Shown here: positions 13,190 through 14,532 of the stretch, piece by piece
Layout of the letters: each line of letters begins with the position of its first letter
How positions within the stretch are numbered: the first letter of the stretch is position 1
Source: Firmicutes bacterium UBA4996
GTDB lineage: Bacteria; Bacillota; Limnochordia; Darwinibacteriales; Darwinibacteriaceae
Direction of reading: 5' to 3'
Assembly: GCA_002396805.1 (NCBI GenBank)
Contig: DGYW01000056.1
Location: 634-15,165, forward strand
DNA length: 14,532 bases
The notes under the pieces: generated by a model
Seen by the model: only the letters and a program-made list of their open reading frames with translations
Databases searched by the model: none
Told to the model about the DNA's origin: nothing
Program-made: the position numbers and the translations under genes

Positions 13190-14401
13190 TTACCGCAATT
13201 GATTTCGAATAACCTCCAAACCCGTTTCGAGTTGTGGATCATATTCTGCTTCGCCAAGATAGATGGCCTCTTCTTCTTCATCAGTCACTTCTACTACAAT
13301 ATCTGGCTCAATCCCTACCCCGTTGATGTCTTTACCCCCTGAGGTGAGATAACCTTGTTCAGTAACGGTGAGAGCACTCCCGTCCCTTAAGGGGTAGAGG
13401 GATTGTACTAAACCCTTGCCGAAGGTCGTGGTCCCCACTAAGGTAGCCAAACCATTATCTTGGAGAGCACCCGAGACAATCTCCGAAGCACTAGCGCTAC
13501 CACCATTAATCAACACAACCATAGGAATCGGTTTGCGTTTAGTCACATCAATGCTATCAAAGGGGGTGCGATTACCTTCCTTGTCCTCAAGATAAAGCAA
13601 AGGTGCACCGGAGACAAACTCGTTAGCCACTTGTAAGGCAGCGTTGAGCGTGCCCCCTGGATTATAACGTAAATCAATAATCAAGCCACGTTGGCCTTGG
13701 GCATCTAGACTAGTTAGAGCTCGCATGAGTTCCTCATAAGTGCGTTCGGAAAAATTAGTAATCTCTACATAACCGATTTTATGGTCTTCATCAACAATCT
13801 TGTACTCTGGAACCGACTCCACATTGATCAGTTCCCGCACAATATGCACATCAAAGACCTCTTCATCCCGTTGGATGGTCAAATCTAGTTCGGTATCTTC
13901 TTCACCACGCATTAAACTCACTGCTTCATCTAGCGTCATATAAGTGGTATCTTTGCCATCAATGGCGATAATCTGATCCCCTCGCCTTAGGCCAGCCCGT
14001 TCACCTGGCGTGCCTTTAATAGGCGATACCACCGTAACTCGATCGTCTAGTATCCCCACAGAGAGCCCAATGCCTCCATAAATTCCGGTGGTCGTGTTCA
14101 TCATGTTTTCAAAGGCAATGGCATCCATATGCCGAGTGTAGGGATCATCAAGGGCGGCCTTCAACATACCATTAATAGTACCCTTGGCAACATAGGCTTT
14201 CACAAGATCAAAAGTGTTCACAGGTTGGTAGTAGTGCCTGGTTTTGACTAAGGCAATTACCTCTAAAACTGTTCCAAAGTTCTCATAGCGGGCTTCTGTG
14301 CTCCCAGTCCCTTCCTGGGAACTCACTTGATAAGAACCATAAACCAAGGTTAGGGATAGTAGTACCAAAGCAATTACGACAATAGTTCTTTTGCGACTCA
14401 C
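13190..14401 (-). CDS. ctp: S41 family C-terminal processing protease with PDZ domain
   Basis: A membrane-anchored serine protease that trims extracytoplasmic proteins at their C-termini. The 403-residue protein has an N-terminal hydrophobic anchor (about 6-23), a helical lid region, a PDZ domain (about 105-180, GIGLSVGILDDRVTVVSPIKG, then AGLRRGDQIIAIDG) and the S41 core (about 205-370). The catalytic triad Ser304 (in GGSASASEI), Lys329 and Gln333 (FGKGLVQ) has the spacing of B. subtilis CtpB. Start GTG at 14399-14401 is preceded by GGTGGTGGA; it gives the basic MSRKR before the anchor. It is the first gene of the run leading to the PDZ protein and deacetylase-like protein. In many Firmicutes ftsE, ftsX and an EnvC-like hydrolase lie just upstream, here outside the window. 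Confidence 0.95.
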   Translation of the reverse strand: MSRKRTIVVIALVLLSLTLVYGSYQVSSQEGTGSTEARYENFGTVLEVIALVKTRHYYQPVNTFDLVKAYVAKGTINGMLKAALDDPYTRHMDAIAFENMMNTTTGIYGGIGLSVGILDDRVTVVSPIKGTPGERAGLRRGDQIIAIDGKDTTYMTLDEAVSLMRGEEDTELDLTIQRDEEVFDVHIVRELINVESVPEYKIVDEDHKIGYVEITNFSERTYEELMRALTSLDAQGQRGLIIDLRYNPGGTLNAALQVANEFVSGAPLLYLEDKEGNRTPFDSIDVTKRKPIPMVVLINGGSASASEIVSGALQDNGLATLVGTTTFGKGLVQSLYPLRDGSALTVTEQGYLTSGGKDINGVGIEPDIVVEVTDEEEEAIYLGEAEYDPQLETGLEVIRNQLR

Positions 14402-14486
14402 TCCACCACCAGCTTTCTACATGGATGGCTTGTAGCAACACGCTCCTGGCCAAATATATGCCTCAATCTTTCGGTTCATACACTTA

Positions 14487-14516
14487 ATCATATCAAACAT
14501 CTGTTGCCATTGGCAA
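14487..14516 (-). promoter_or_regulatory. Promoter of the protease-PDZ-deacetylase operon
   Basis: On the minus strand, -35 TTGCCA (14511-14516) and -10 TATGAT (14487-14492), each five of six consensus bases, are separated by 18 bp. The leader to the GTG start is about 80 nt. Confidence 0.55.
14504..14516. promoter_or_regulatory. Inverted repeat TTGCCATTGGCAA over the -35 box
   Basis: Perfect 6-bp arms flank one central base and include the whole -35 element of the protease promoter. A protein bound here would block RNA polymerase, so it is a candidate repressor site. This rests on position and symmetry only. Confidence 0.35.
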
Positions 14517-14532
14517 GACCCAGCCACCTGCT

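Larger units (their letters stand above)
14402..14532. other. Upstream region of the protease gene at the window edge
   Basis: This stretch holds the promoter described separately and an 80-nt leader. A 20-codon minus-strand frame (ATG 14480 to TAG about 14418) lies in the leader but has no ribosome binding site, so it is not called. No end of an upstream gene can be recognised with confidence. Confidence 0.4.

Noticed and set aside
14418..14480. 20-codon minus-strand frame (MNRKIEAYIW...) in the protease leader
   Set aside because: There is no ribosome binding site before the ATG, no run of regulatory codons and no attenuator hairpin that would support a leader peptide.
2535..14516. Common regulator for the TGGCA repeats at 2535-2552 and 14504-14516
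   Set aside because: The half-sites are oriented in opposite ways (ATGGCA...TGCCAT versus TTGCCA...TGGCAA) and the spacing differs, so similarity is probably chance.
14418..14532. Possible 3' end of an upstream gene (minus-strand frames open at the right edge)
   Set aside because: None of the three frames resembles the EnvC, FtsX or other expected C-termini, and the promoter for the protease gene lies here.

Overview
The window looks like chromosomal DNA of a Firmicutes-type bacterium. The genes are closely packed, GC content is moderate, Shine-Dalgarno sequences are strong, and three genes appear to start with TTG (the DUF2089 regulator, uvrA and the PDZ membrane protein). From memory, the gene neighbourhood resembles Bacillus subtilis, where ctpB, minJ, uvrB/uvrA and the DUF4097 gene yvlB lie near one another. 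Two genes encode secreted proteins that look like small outer-membrane beta-barrels ending in phenylalanine. I therefore infer a diderm member of the phylum (for example Limnochordia, Halanaerobiales or Negativicutes); the exact lineage cannot be read from this window.

Layout from left to right. Positions 1-158 hold an 18-bp perfect palindrome at the left edge and a minus-strand terminator. Next is a minus-strand pair transcribed DUF2089 regulator (1297-1659) then DUF4097/YvlB-like protein (159-1283), driven by a near-consensus promoter at 1721-1749. A divergent pair of putative outer-membrane beta-barrel genes follows (1819-2469 minus, 2641-3360 plus), with a terminator at the outer end of each. 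The nucleotide excision repair operon uvrB-uvrA-uvrC occupies 10049-3394 on the minus strand. Inorganic pyrophosphatase (10140-10619) is the second plus-strand gene. Then comes a minus-strand envelope and cell-division cluster: S41 C-terminal processing protease (13190-14401), PDZ multi-pass membrane protein, MinJ-like in layout (11866-13119), and a membrane-anchored divergent polysaccharide deacetylase (10616-11860). A promoter for it lies at 14487-14516.

Functionally, UvrA and UvrB find DNA lesions and UvrC cuts on both sides. The protease, PDZ protein and deacetylase-like protein act at the membrane or cell wall. The pyrophosphatase drives biosynthetic reactions by removing pyrophosphate. 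The DUF2089/DUF4097 pair probably belongs to an envelope-stress type of response, and both proteins carry a similar short SHOCT-like helical module.

Most of the window is housekeeping. The less ordinary parts are the beta-barrel pair, the regulator and solenoid protein sharing a module, and the pyrophosphatase gene sitting antisense between two minus-strand operons. I found no mobile element, CRISPR array, tRNA, rRNA or broken gene.
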